64,000 nt of DNA from NCBI RefSeq assembly GCF_019091085.1, contig NZ_JAGXJY010000016.1, positions 16,649 to 80,648 of the forward strand, read 5' to 3'. Positions within the stretch are counted from its first letter, which is position 1. Every line of letters begins with the position of its first letter. The notes below the pieces were generated by a model that was given only the letters and a program-made list of their open reading frames with translations, was not told where the DNA came from and did no database searches. Source of the DNA: Mesorhizobium sp. GbtcB19. GTDB lineage: Bacteria; Pseudomonadota; Alphaproteobacteria; Rhizobiales; Rhizobiaceae. The translations under genes were made by a program, and so were the position numbers. Of the stretch, positions 17,370 through 26,083 are shown piece after piece.

Positions 17370-18634
17370 CGCAGGGCCTCGTCGAGAATCTCATCGATCC
17401 TCTTCGCGGTATCGGACGCCGACATCGATCCCGCATAGAACGGTCCCATCACAGCACTGCTGACCTTGGCGTTACCGGTGATGATCTTCGGATATTGCGT
17501 CGTGGTCCTCAGGTAGCTCCTATCGATTGTCACAGAGAGCGCTTCCTCCAGGCCGGCCAGCTTTTCGTTCGCTTTCACGAAAGCCGCCAACGTGGCTTTG
17601 GACCTGTTTGCCGGGAGACCCGCCCCACCCTCAACATGACGCAGCGCGCCCTCATCGGAGGTAAGAAACCTGATGAGCTCCCACGCCTCGTCCTTATGCT
17701 TCGAATTGGCATTCATGACATAGACAAGGCCGTTGGTGTCGGTCGTCCACGACCCGTTGACCGAAGGCATCCGCACGACCCGGAAAGTCCCGCTCGGAAG
17801 ATCGGCCTTGGAGAGAAGGCTGAGGTTCCACGACGGGATTTCTGCCATCGCAAGCTTCCCGGAGATTAGCGCCGATACGGGATTGAAGTCCGAAGAGTCG
17901 GCCACTTTCAGGATCAGCCCCTGATCCTGCAGCCCCTTGATCATCTCAAGAGCCCTAATGCCGGCACTCGACGACATCACGCCCTTGTTATTTTCAATCA
18001 CCTTGCTGCCTAAAGCGTGGACCAGGCTCGCGACGCCATTGTTGAAGGAAAAGTTGTAGTACAGGGCAACGTCGGATGAGGTCTGCCTGGTCTTGATTTC
18101 CCCTGCAATCCGGACCATGTCCTCCCAGGTCCAATCCGGCTTGGGGGTCTCAACGCCGAGTTTTTTAAACACGTCGGCGTTATAGACGAACGTCCAGGCA
18201 TCCATATCTTTTGGAACACCGTACTGCTCGCCACCGATCTTGTATAGATTTACAATCTGCTTATTGTAACCATCGAGAGACAGGTTATCTTTCTTGATGT
18301 ACCGAGTCAGCGGCTCCAAGGCGCCGCCGTCGACGTAGTAAGAGGCCCTCGAGCTTTGCCACATCACGTCCGGACCTTCGCCGGCACCAAGAGATGCGTC
18401 GAGCTTCGTGTAATACTGATCCTGAGGGACCTGGACGAGAGAGACTTTGATGTCGGGATTCGCGGCCTGAAACGCATCTACCGCCTTTTGAACGCCCGCC
18501 TTCTGGGCCGGGTCCCATATCATCAGGCTCAGGCTCACACCGCCGGCGCTCCATGCGCAATTGATGCTCGGCACCGATGCAAGCATCATCGCAGCCGCAC
18601 CGAACACTACACTTCTTCTGCTAAAGGCAAACAT
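17366..18634 (-). CDS. Extracellular sugar-binding protein (UgpB/MalE class)
   Basis: This 422-residue solute-binding protein has a signal peptide (FSRRSVVFGAAAMMLASVPSI...) and the family 1 pattern (LSLMIWDPAQKAGVQKAVDAFQAANPDIKV, then GEGPDVMW). ATG 18634 follows GGGAGG at 7 bases. It captures the substrate in the periplasm for the two permeases. Opine binding proteins of agrobacteria for agrocinopine (AccA) belong to the peptide-binding class, so this uptake system is a different solution if the substrate is an agrocinopine-like opine. Confidence 0.92.
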   Translation of the reverse strand: MFAFSRRSVVFGAAAMMLASVPSINCAWSAGGVSLSLMIWDPAQKAGVQKAVDAFQAANPDIKVSLVQVPQDQYYTKLDASLGAGEGPDVMWQSSRASYYVDGGALEPLTRYIKKDNLSLDGYNKQIVNLYKIGGEQYGVPKDMDAWTFVYNADVFKKLGVETPKPDWTWEDMVRIAGEIKTRQTSSDVALYYNFSFNNGVASLVHALGSKVIENNKGVMSSSAGIRALEMIKGLQDQGLILKVADSSDFNPVSALISGKLAMAEIPSWNLSLLSKADLPSGTFRVVRMPSVNGSWTTDTNGLVYVMNANSKHKDEAWELIRFLTSDEGALRHVEGGAGLPANRSKATLAAFVKANEKLAGLEEALSVTIDRSYLRTTTQYPKIITGNAKVSSAVMGPFYAGSMSASDTAKRIDEILDEALR

Positions 18635-18690
18635 GGGGTCCTCCCTGCTTCGTCAAGAAAACTGCTGATAGATGGCGCGACATTGCGGGC

Positions 18691-19497
18691 TTAGCCTGCG
18701 ATGACGAATTTCTTGCGCAGCCTTTCGGACGCCGTGTCGATGATGGTTCTTGCGCCAGCGTCGGTGACGACAACGCCAACTTCCTCGATCTCTGCGGCGA
18801 CTGAAAAGCTGGTTTTCGTAAACTTCGAATGGTCGGCCACGACGATCGTTCGGCTGGAAACTTCGATCATGGCCTTTTGCACGCCCGCATTTACCGGCGA
18901 CCCGGTGAAGATCAACCCCCGGCCGAGATCGATCGAGGCGGCATTGAGTATGAGTTTGTCGACGTTGAATTGGCGGATGAAATGCTCCGCCAGGGGCCCC
19001 CGGAAGGATCGGTTGATTTCGGCAAACTCGCCCCCGACCACATAGATGTTGGATGCCTCGTGCCGTATCAGTTCGGCGACAATGTCGGCCCCATTGGTGA
19101 TGAAGGTCAGCCCCTTGCGCCCCGCCAGCAGTTTGGCGACTTCCAAGGCCGTGGTGCCGGCGTCCAGCAGGACAACGTCCCCGTCGGCAATCATCGTTGC
19201 CGCCACTTCCGCGATGGCCCTCTTCTCAGCGCCATGAGAAACTGCGCGGGCCGCATTGGCCGGATCTTGTGAAACCTGATTGATGCTGACCGCGCCACCA
19301 TGCGTCCTGCGCAAGAGCCCAGCCTTTTCAAGCTCATTGAGATCGCGGCGTACTGTTGCAACCGAGACCTGGAAGCGCTCGGTCAGCGAACGTAGGTCAA
19401 GAAACAACTTCTCACCTAGTAGCGATACAATTTGCGCCTGGCGATCTTCGGTGTTGAGCAAGACGTCCTCCGCCCCAATGTGACCTATATCGCTCAT
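18691..19497 (-). CDS. DeoR-family transcriptional repressor
   Basis: This 268-residue regulator has the N-terminal winged helix-turn-helix (LGEKLFLDLRSLTERFQVSVATVRRDLNEL) and the C-terminal sugar-phosphate sensor domain (DAGTTALEVA, FITNGADIVAEL, VVGGEF, ADHSKF). It is the first gene of the minus-strand cluster and probably controls it, with a phosphorylated sugar as inducer. AccR of nopaline Ti plasmids, the repressor of agrocinopine catabolism, is of the same family. In Ti plasmids that repressor also controls conjugation; whether it does here cannot be seen. Confidence 0.9.
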   Translation of the reverse strand: MSDIGHIGAEDVLLNTEDRQAQIVSLLGEKLFLDLRSLTERFQVSVATVRRDLNELEKAGLLRRTHGGAVSINQVSQDPANAARAVSHGAEKRAIAEVAATMIADGDVVLLDAGTTALEVAKLLAGRKGLTFITNGADIVAELIRHEASNIYVVGGEFAEINRSFRGPLAEHFIRQFNVDKLILNAASIDLGRGLIFTGSPVNAGVQKAMIEVSSRTIVVADHSKFTKTSFSVAAEIEEVGVVVTDAGARTIIDTASERLRKKFVIAG

Positions 19498-20005
19498 AGC
19501 GAACGAAATGTGTCATTGTCAAATGAAGAGCTAATGAAGCTTTTGTGACGGCAACACACGGAGTTAGTCGAAACCAACTCATGGGAGGGCTGCATCGAAC
19601 GCTCCTGCCGCGTGCCAGCGCTTGCCGTAGGTTGAGCGAAATCGCTCAGATCAATGGCCGGATGCATTATGGGGAGAGACAGCAGACATATCGAAAATCG
19701 GTGCTGCTGGTATCGCCACTCTGCCGAGACCTGCCGACCCGAACGACCACTCCCGGCCGGGCGTCGGAGTCCGGGCGGACCGCGGTCGTCCAGGCTCGCC
19801 CAACTTGCCGACCACCATCTTTTTGGAAGCGCAGTGCGACTCCTGTCCTCGATCTCCCCTAGGGGATCTTCCACAAAAGGGGAATCCCAAGCCGGACTCT
19901 TATGTCAGGCGAGAACCACTAGGATACCGCCGGGAACCTCCATTGCCGATCAGACTGCCCTACCGTTGCAAGCCACAATAGGAAACTTTGAACGAACGCT
20001 CCCTC
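19498..20005. other. Intergenic region upstream of the DeoR gene
   Basis: About 500 bp without a supported gene; it should hold the promoter and operator of the catabolic cluster at its left end. A 126-codon minus frame (19494-19874) has no recognisable features. Confidence 0.3.
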
Positions 20006-20018
20006 TTACGTTTGAAAC
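20006..20018 (+). promoter_or_regulatory. vir box upstream of the 20123 gene
   Basis: TTACGTTTGAAAC resembles the VirG-binding vir box (TNCAATTGAAAY) with two mismatches. It lies 105 bases before the ATG at 20123, a typical distance. Confidence 0.5.
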
Positions 20019-20122
20019 CGTTTATCTTTTGATTGTCGGGCGCTTGCGTGTCAAAATTACCTTCGAGTTTTATTATCACGACTTTCTATTTTTACCTATC
20101 TTATAAAAGGGAAACTCAAGAA

Positions 20123-21067
20123 ATGGCACTTTGGGATTCTTTAAAGTCGCGTGGCGCTAGACTTGGCTCTCCGTCAATCTCTGAGTCCGACGTCAGCGAT
20201 TTTGAGTTGTCAGACGAAGGCGCGCTGAGCGATGCGCCCGCGCCTGCTTCGAAAGCATGGTCGACCCTCCAAAACCTTACAGGGTGGCGATCCAACCGCC
20301 CAGGCAGCAGAGGATCGTCGTTGGACAGCTCTTCCGTCTTGTTTGACAGTGACCTTTCAGACACCGAAAGCAGCGGCAGCGAAAGCGCGCCACCGTCGCC
20401 GAAGGCCAATCACATGAGCTCTCAAAAAGGCGATCGACAGCAAATCGGGCCGGCGCCATCGGAGCATCTAGGATCTTCCGGACCAGCCGCCGATTTCTTA
20501 AACAAAGTAGACGCACTAGGTATCAAGAACGCAATCAGACTGGAAGTCGAGGCGCGGCAGCAGCTGAGGATCGACAATTTCAGGGAAACCCTGGCTCAGA
20601 ATAAGGAAATTCCGCACCGGATCACAGAAACCCAGGCCGTCTCCGCAGCGATTAGGCGAACTGTGGAAGACGTGAAGAGCAACTCTAGAAATGGTAAAAA
20701 TGAAGATATCCACGAAGGATACGTCGCTGATCGTTACAGCAAAGATCTCAATAAATACGGAGCCGAGAAAGCTCAGGCGTTGGCGGTAGAGGAGATTCAA
20801 AACTTCTACCACAAGGGCGCAAAAGGTCCCAGCCTCAGCTCCGAGCAGATAGCGAGCCAGTTTCGGGCAAACGGTTCCGGTGAACAGGCGGCTGAAATTG
20901 CCTTGGCCTATATAGACGCCGGCCACGACTATATTCGGGCCAATGAGGTCAACGCACACGACGCTGGCAAACCTCACGCCGAAGAGCATGATTTTTCACA
21001 GAAGCAAAATTCCCGACCAGGTCTCAGTGAGCTATACAAGGAGCGCAGCCGCGGCATTTGCCGATAG
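20123..21067 (+). CDS. Candidate T4SS effector, Ser/Asp-rich
   Basis: This is a 314-residue soluble protein. Residues ~18-35 and 75-100 are acidic serine-rich (SESDVSDFELSDEG, DSDLSDTESSGSES). The middle is helical and charged. The C-terminus (RPGLSELYKERSRGICR) fits the arginine-rich signal of VirB/D4 substrates (R-x7-R-x-R-x-R-like). AAGGGA lies 10 bases before the ATG, and a vir box is about 105 bases upstream. Not recognised by family. The signal, promoter and position beside virG support a vir-induced exported protein. Confidence 0.5.
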   Translation: MALWDSLKSRGARLGSPSISESDVSDFELSDEGALSDAPAPASKAWSTLQNLTGWRSNRPGSRGSSLDSSSVLFDSDLSDTESSGSESAPPSPKANHMSSQKGDRQQIGPAPSEHLGSSGPAADFLNKVDALGIKNAIRLEVEARQQLRIDNFRETLAQNKEIPHRITETQAVSAAIRRTVEDVKSNSRNGKNEDIHEGYVADRYSKDLNKYGAEKAQALAVEEIQNFYHKGAKGPSLSSEQIASQFRANGSGEQAAEIALAYIDAGHDYIRANEVNAHDAGKPHAEEHDFSQKQNSRPGLSELYKERSRGICR

Positions 21068-21515
21068 ATGTCGGCGGCAAACCCATCCAATGACGTTTGA
21101 GTCGGACGTAGCCTATCTTACGCAGTTGCGGCACTTCCTCATGCGACGGCACTGTCGCGAGAGGATCAGGACATCATTTGAGTGAATCCGCCGGCCTGCA
21201 CCCGTCGGTGCTCCGGACACGGGGCTGCCCAAGCTGATAGACGCCGGCCATGCGACTGGCGTAGCCGACATCCCCAAGGTCAATCTGTGCGAAGCGGACC
21301 GTGCGCTGGCCGCCCAATGGGCCGACGGCCATCCAGCAAGGCGCCAACCAGCGCTCGAGCATCGATTTCGTCCCAGACACGATGACCGACGGATGCCACG
21401 CCCGGATGTCTCCGTCATCGATGACCTTGCAGCACAAATGCCTTGGAGCCATTGTCCATAGCTCGATCGGCTGAGCGGACCCAGCCGAGAGTTCAACACT
21501 CCTCCGAACGCCGAG
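21068..21515. other. Intergenic region between effector and virA-like gene
   Basis: 448 bp. A minus-strand frame at 21174-21452 (92 codons) is compositionally plausible but matches no family I know and could be a gene remnant. No terminator hairpin was spotted. Confidence 0.25.
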
Positions 21516-22715
21516 CTATCGTGGCATAGCCGCGTTGGACAACGCGACAGAACTGAGAACGCAATCCAGGGCTATTGCGAGATTCTGTGGGCTTACCGGC
21601 TTAGTCAGCACCAGCTGGCGACTCGTCGGCGCCAGGCTTGCCGCAGAGCTCTCCTCGCGCACATGGATCCAGCAGGTATCGATCAACATAACTTCGTCAG
21701 GCCGGTCGATATCACCCCTGGTGTCGCCAAGAACCACATCTGGCTTTGATCCGGTTTGATGGCACCAATCCTTGAGTGCTCCTATCGTCTCGAAAGCGGC
21801 CGGCTCGTATCCTACAATGGCCAGCTTTTCCTCCCATCTCGCGCGAGAGGCCTCAACCGGATCGATGATGGCGACCAATTCACCGTTGCCCAGCGGGACG
21901 CCCGGCAACTCGCATGAGAAAGTAAGCGGCAATTCATCGTCGTTGAGAAGCGGAAAGAAGAGCTCGAAGCATACACCTTGCCCGCGCGTGCTCCGGACGT
22001 CGATCGCCCCCATCAGCGACCTTACAGTGCTGTGAACGACAGACAGGCCGAGGCCTGCTCCGCTGCCTGGCTTGGTGGTGAAGAAGGGCTCGAATATCCT
22101 CGACAGATGCGCGGCTTCGATGCCCGGGCCAGAGTCGGTGACAGCGATCCGCACATACTTGCCTGGCTGCAATTGGCCAAGCAAGACGGAACGAGGTGCG
22201 TGCAACACAACTGGTTCGACGACAAGGGACGCCTCGCCTCGGCCCTGCAGGGCCTCACCGGCGTTCTTGCATAGATTGACGAGGATCTGCCGTAGCTCGA
22301 CGGCGCTTCCCGCCATCACCAGCGGAGAATCGGGCAGCTCGACGCGGAGGCGCACACCTTGGGTTACGCTGAGGTGAAGAGTAGGCAGAGTCTCGACGAT
22401 AGCTTCGATGAGTTCAAATGGCCTGGCCGGGTCGCGGCGCACGCGACTGAAGGCGCTTATCTGCTCTGTCACCTGCAGAGCTCGCGTTCCCGCGTCGATA
22501 ATTTCAGCTATGTAGTCCGACGTAGCCGATTGAGGATCCACCTCGTGAGCCGCCATCTCGGCGTAGCCCGTGATGGCTGCAAGCAGATTGTTGAATTCGT
22601 GCGCCACGCATGCCGCGAAGGCCCCAACGGCCTCGAACCGCCGCGCCTCGTCGTCCAGTTGGCCTGCATGTGGGTCAGCCTCGGCCAGCACCCTGGCGTA
22701 GGAACCCATGTTCAT
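21516..22715 (-). CDS. VirA-like hybrid histidine kinase lacking its sensor region
   Basis: This is a 399-residue cytoplasmic protein. Residues ~30-100 form the dimerisation/phospho-acceptor domain, with His39 in CVAHEFNNLL. Residues ~140-255 are the ATPase domain (N box VNLCKNAGEAL, G1 DSGPGIE, FFTTKPGSGAGLGLSV). Residues ~285-390 are a receiver-like domain with VVLGDTRGD. This order (kinase then receiver) is that of VirA, but the two membrane helices, periplasmic sugar/ChvE domain and phenolic-sensing linker are all absent: only ~30 residues precede the kinase. It follows virG with a 4-base ATGA overlap. It might sense an internal signal or depend on a partner protein. Confidence 0.75.
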   Translation of the reverse strand: MNMGSYARVLAEADPHAGQLDDEARRFEAVGAFAACVAHEFNNLLAAITGYAEMAAHEVDPQSATSDYIAEIIDAGTRALQVTEQISAFSRVRRDPARPFELIEAIVETLPTLHLSVTQGVRLRVELPDSPLVMAGSAVELRQILVNLCKNAGEALQGRGEASLVVEPVVLHAPRSVLLGQLQPGKYVRIAVTDSGPGIEAAHLSRIFEPFFTTKPGSGAGLGLSVVHSTVRSLMGAIDVRSTRGQGVCFELFFPLLNDDELPLTFSCELPGVPLGNGELVAIIDPVEASRARWEEKLAIVGYEPAAFETIGALKDWCHQTGSKPDVVLGDTRGDIDRPDEVMLIDTCWIHVREESSAASLAPTSRQLVLTKPVSPQNLAIALDCVLSSVALSNAAMPR

Positions 22716-23437
22716 TGCACCCTGGCCTTTGGCTCTTCAATTCTAACATTGCTGTCGAACATGTAGCCCGCCCCTCGCTCGGTCTTGATGTATCTCGGGC
22801 TCGAGGCGTCCGCTTCCAGCTTGCGCCTAAGCCGCAGGATCAGCACGTCTATGCTGCGATCGAATATCTCCTGATCGTGCACTCGCGTCGCTGTCAGCAA
22901 TTGCTCACGAGAAAGAACCTGCCGCGGAGCGCTTAGGAATGCCAGAAGCAGATTGAACTCTCCTGCTGTCAATTTGATCTCGCTGCCCGACGCGTCTCGA
23001 AGCCGGCGATGCCTCGTGCTGACCCTCCAATCGTCGAAGATATAGATCTTGTTTTGATTGTCGCTCTTGCGCTCAGGCCTCTCCCTCAGGGCAGCCCGGA
23101 CCCTGGCAAGAAACTCGCGAAGCCCAAATGGCTTGGTGATGTAGTCCTTCGCGCCGCCTTCGAGCCCAATCACCTTGTCGGATTCGTCAAGCCGATCCCC
23201 GCTGATGATGATGATGGGAATATCCAGCTTCGCGTTCAGTCCGCGCACGATTTGCAACCCGTCTTCATCGCCCAGGTTCATGTCCACGATCACCAGATCG
23301 GTGGCCTCCGACATCAAATGACGAGTCATCTGCTGGCTGTTTTCCACGGCGCGGATACGGAAGGCATGCTGGGACAGATAGTCCACCAGCAAATTCCTCA
23401 TCGAGACATCGTCATCGACAACAAGAATATTTTGCAT
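22712..23437 (-). CDS. VirG, response regulator and activator of the vir regulon
   Basis: This is a 241-residue OmpR-type regulator. The receiver has the acidic pocket VVDDD (residues 6-10) and phospho-acceptor Asp52 in VIVDMNLGDEDG, then the SGD and KPF motifs. The C-terminal winged helix includes LTAGEFNLLLAFLSAPRQVLSREQLL and IDVLILRLRRKLE, ending GAGYMF. Start at 23437 is chosen because AGGAG lies 7 bases upstream; the frame continues upstream to 23644 without SD. VirG binds vir boxes and recruits RNA polymerase. It is first in the operon, with the kinase after it, unlike the separate virA and virG loci of Ti plasmids. Confidence 0.9.
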   Translation of the reverse strand: MQNILVVDDDVSMRNLLVDYLSQHAFRIRAVENSQQMTRHLMSEATDLVIVDMNLGDEDGLQIVRGLNAKLDIPIIIISGDRLDESDKVIGLEGGAKDYITKPFGLREFLARVRAALRERPERKSDNQNKIYIFDDWRVSTRHRRLRDASGSEIKLTAGEFNLLLAFLSAPRQVLSREQLLTATRVHDQEIFDRSIDVLILRLRRKLEADASSPRYIKTERGAGYMFDSNVRIEEPKARVQ

Positions 23438-24248
23438 GCTCGCTCCTGCTGTAAGCATCCCGCCGAGGAGATACCGCAAACCTAAGCCGACGCCTCGGTG
23501 TCCACAATCGTCACCACAAGCATGCCACGATGACGCAAAGTATGGTGATGGGCATCCTGGTCTTCGAGCGGTCCTTGGGCCGCACAGCGCAGGCTTCCAT
23601 GGGATTTCTGGCGCGGAACGCGCGTAGGCGCGCGAAACGTGCATGCGCGTCGCGATTCGAGGTTGTCCACATCCCGATTTTTCCCGGGAATGTTCGCCAC
23701 CTGGAATTGATTACGAATGTAATTCGGCTGAGACCGTCCAATGAACCGCTCACCATTCCCTGAGAGACAGCGGGAATCGGCTGATCGGGCGGCTGCCCGA
23801 CAGGTTTGCTCTCCAAAAAAGCGCAGTCATAAAACGCGCGCTGCGGCACGCGTGCCGGTCTCGCGATTCGCGGCTTGGCTGCGGCTGAGCGGGCCTATGA
23901 TCACGCTCGGGAATACCCGCTCGCCGCGAATGTACTTCAAATGTAATTCAACCGAAGCCGCTCGGTGGTCCGCTCTTCAGTGCCGACGACAACCAGGGCA
24001 GCCTCGAGCTAGCCAGTTGTTTTTTAGCTTTTTTCCGGGCGAGGTGCCGTTTGACGCCTTACGGATACGAAACATCGCCACCACCTAGAAAAAAGGTGGA
24101 TTACATTTGAAATCGCAGCGAGCGTTGACTTCTTGGCGTCGAAATTCATCATATACGTACATTGAGTGTTCGTTATCAGAAGAAAATATTGACCTAAGAA
24201 TTTTGGAACGACGATTGTTGACGTAAAAACTTTGGAAAAGGTATAGCC
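23438..24248. promoter_or_regulatory. virG / virB divergent control region
   Basis: 811 bp between virG (minus) and virB1 (plus), without a supported gene. Vir-box-like sites: ATTACGAATGTAAT palindrome (23710-23723), TTACATTTGAAGT on the minus strand (23946-23934) toward virG, and TTACATTTGAAAT (24101-24113) toward virB1. The layout indicates VirG autoregulation and control of the virB operon. Confidence 0.7.
24101..24113 (+). promoter_or_regulatory. vir box of the virB operon
   Basis: TTACATTTGAAAT differs from the vir box consensus TNCAATTGAAAY by one or two central bases. It lies 136 bases upstream of the virB1 ATG and is the best match in the window. Confidence 0.7.
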
Positions 24249-25247
24249 ATGCCTCGTAATTCAGGTAAAGTTGGAAGACATGGTTATATTTATACTGTGG
24301 CGACTACCGGTATGACTTCTGTCGCCCTGCTGATCGGGCAGGCCGATTTGGCCCGATCAGCAGTTTTTGAACAACTTGATAGTGGTAGCGTGGTGCAAAT
24401 GGACGGCGGCGTGTCTGCGGACACGCCGCCGGGATACGCCACCGAAGAACCGTCTCCTCGAATCGACACCAAAGGTGTGAGCCAGTCCCTCCCCGCGGTC
24501 CTGGCCGGCTATTCAAGAAAGGAGCAGTCCGATCCGGCCAGGCCCATGGGGACGGTTGTTTTCGATATGTCCGCCTCCACCGCGCCGAGCGCAACGCGGG
24601 CGTCCATGCGCCGGTCTCGCTTGCCGAGCCCGCGCCAGTTGTCGAGCACGTTTTCGCCGCAGCAGAGATATATGCGTCAGCTGACGGCCAGGATCGGCCT
24701 GAGTTTTGCCCGCCACCCCGGCGTCGTTCGAGCCGGGCTCGATGAGAGGTCGTTCGTCGATCTCTTCACTTCGATGATCCACCGGGAGAGCAATTTCAAT
24801 CCTGCCGCGGTATCCCCGGCGGGCGCGAGCGGCCTCGGACAGCTTATGCCTCAGACCGCGCATGAGCTCGGCGTCTGCGATGTCTTTTCGGCGCAAGACA
24901 ATCTTGAGGGATCGGCGCTCTACCTCGCTTCGATGCTGGACGAATTCGGCTCCGCCGAACTGGCGCTTGCCGCCTACAATGCTGGGCCAGGCGCAGTCAG
25001 GAGGTATGGCGGCATTCCGCCCTTCCGCGAGACGCGCCAGTACGTCTCCGACATTTCCCACGCGATTGACCGCAAGGCGGACAGCCACGCGCAGATTGTG
25101 GTCGATGGCGCTGATGCGATCCCAGACGATTCAGACGGCTCGGTGATCACGGCCTTTTTTGCCAGAAGCGAACCGTGGTCTCGCCCAACACCACGATGCG
25201 GGATGGTGCTGGGAACGAAAGGACGGACCCAGGCGATCTACGAATAG
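24249..25247 (+). CDS. VirB1 lytic transglycosylase
   Basis: This is a 332-residue periplasmic enzyme. A hydrophobic N-terminal segment (VATTGMTSVALLIGQADLA) may be an export signal. The SLT domain occupies residues ~140-285: catalytic Glu in HRESNFNP, GASGLGQLMPQTA, then LALAAYNAGPGAVRRYGG. It opens peptidoglycan for assembly of the secretion apparatus. ATG 24249 has AAAAGG 9 bases upstream. It begins the virB operon. The region between the start and the SLT domain is poorly conserved and contains two strong DNA hairpins, listed separately. Confidence 0.9.
   Translation: MPRNSGKVGRHGYIYTVATTGMTSVALLIGQADLARSAVFEQLDSGSVVQMDGGVSADTPPGYATEEPSPRIDTKGVSQSLPAVLAGYSRKEQSDPARPMGTVVFDMSASTAPSATRASMRRSRLPSPRQLSSTFSPQQRYMRQLTARIGLSFARHPGVVRAGLDERSFVDLFTSMIHRESNFNPAAVSPAGASGLGQLMPQTAHELGVCDVFSAQDNLEGSALYLASMLDEFGSAELALAAYNAGPGAVRRYGGIPPFRETRQYVSDISHAIDRKADSHAQIVVDGADAIPDDSDGSVITAFFARSEPWSRPTPRCGMVLGTKGRTQAIYE
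24327..24368 (+). terminator. Intrinsic-terminator-like hairpin inside virB1
   Basis: CTGCTGATCGGGC (24327-24339) and GCCCGATCAGCAG (24351-24363) form a perfect 13-bp stem with an 11-base loop, followed at once by TTTTT. This is a textbook Rho-independent terminator, 80-120 bases after the virB1 start. It is inside the reading frame (codons ~27-40). It could be an attenuator controlling entry into the virB operon. Confidence 0.65.
24405..24430 (+). repeat. Second strong hairpin inside virB1
   Basis: GGCGGCGTGTC (24405-24415) and GACACGCCGCC (24420-24430) form a perfect 11-bp GC-rich stem with a TGCG loop, 42 bases after the terminator-like hairpin. No T-run follows. It may act with the first in RNA-level regulation. 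Confidence 0.6.
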
Positions 25248-25307
25248 CCGACGACGACAATCGCTTAAATAAAAGCTTCCAATTTAGTCTTTTTGATGAG
25301 GTTGACT

Positions 25308-25619
25308 ATGAAATATTTTCATAAGTACCTGACCAGCAAGAAGGTGCTCGAGCTGTTGTTCGGCCTTGCGGTCATTACATTGCTGTCCACTAACCCTAGC
25401 TTCGCGCAGGATTTCTCGGGCGTTCAGACTTTCCTGGGAGCCATCGTGGCCGCAATCACAGGTCCGATTGGTGTCTCCGTCTCCGCCCTGGCGGTGATCG
25501 CGGTCGGATTTTCCTTCATGACTGGACGAATGGACTGGACCTTCGCGGTCTCTGTCGTCGTTGGCATTGCGGTGGTATTCGGCGGCGCGAGCTTCGTTTC
25601 CGGTTTGGCTCCCCACTGA
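25308..25619 (+). CDS. VirB2 pilin (TrbC/VirB2 family)
   Basis: This is a 103-residue pro-pilin. A long signal sequence (KVLELLFGLAVITLLSTNPSFAQ) ends in AQ, followed by the mature peptide with two hydrophobic helices (LGAIVAAITGPIGVSVSALAVIAVGFSFM and FAVSVVVGIAVVFGGASFV) separated by a short basic/acidic loop (TGRMDW). Start 25308 is preferred over in-frame 25296/25293 because GAGG lies ~7 bases upstream. VirB2 forms the conjugative pilus. Confidence 0.9.
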   Translation: MKYFHKYLTSKKVLELLFGLAVITLLSTNPSFAQDFSGVQTFLGAIVAAITGPIGVSVSALAVIAVGFSFMTGRMDWTFAVSVVVGIAVVFGGASFVSGLAPH

Positions 25620-25798
25620 TCAACACGGCCAAGACTTGCCGGCGAGCCCAGGCTTATGGGCGGTCAGCAGTCTGGGCGACAAGTAGAGGCGCGCCGCATG
25701 ATGCCGTTCAGGCGCGCCGGGGCGGAGGCTCGGCACGCCGCATGCTCACCTCCGCCCGCTATTTGACCGGCGATACCAATCGTTGAGGAGCAGCCATC
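25620..25798. other. virB2-virB3 spacer
   Basis: A 179-bp gap, the largest inside the virB operon. It contains GC-rich inverted segments (GGCGCGCC...GGCGCGCC around 25689-25717) that could fold, perhaps tuning pilin expression relative to downstream genes. Confidence 0.4.
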
Positions 25799-26083
25799 AT
25801 GGACGTAGAGCGTACCCCTCTTTTTCTAGGTTTGACCAGACAGGTGTCGTTTGCCGGCTTGCCTGTCATGTACCTAGTCATGCTGATCATCACCGTCATG
25901 CTCGGCTTCATCATCACCCAGTCGTTCGCATATCTATGCGTTTCGGGGTTGGTCGGCTATCTGGCGCTCCGCAGCCTCGCCGCCTATGATCCAAAGATCA
26001 TCGACGTGTTCATCGCCACGGTGCAGCGGACGCGAATGAGCCCGGCGCTGCTGCGCGGCGAAGGGGTGGTGTATCGTGCTTGA
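25799..26083 (+). CDS. VirB3, inner-membrane T4SS protein
   Basis: This 94-residue protein has a hydrophobic region (about residues 18-45, LPVMYLVMLIITVMLGFIITQSFAYL) and the typical VirB3 start (ERTPLFLGLTRQVSFAGLPVMY). It associates with VirB4 at the inner-membrane complex. It overlaps virB4 by 8 bases. Confidence 0.93.
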   Translation: MDVERTPLFLGLTRQVSFAGLPVMYLVMLIITVMLGFIITQSFAYLCVSGLVGYLALRSLAAYDPKIIDVFIATVQRTRMSPALLRGEGVVYRA

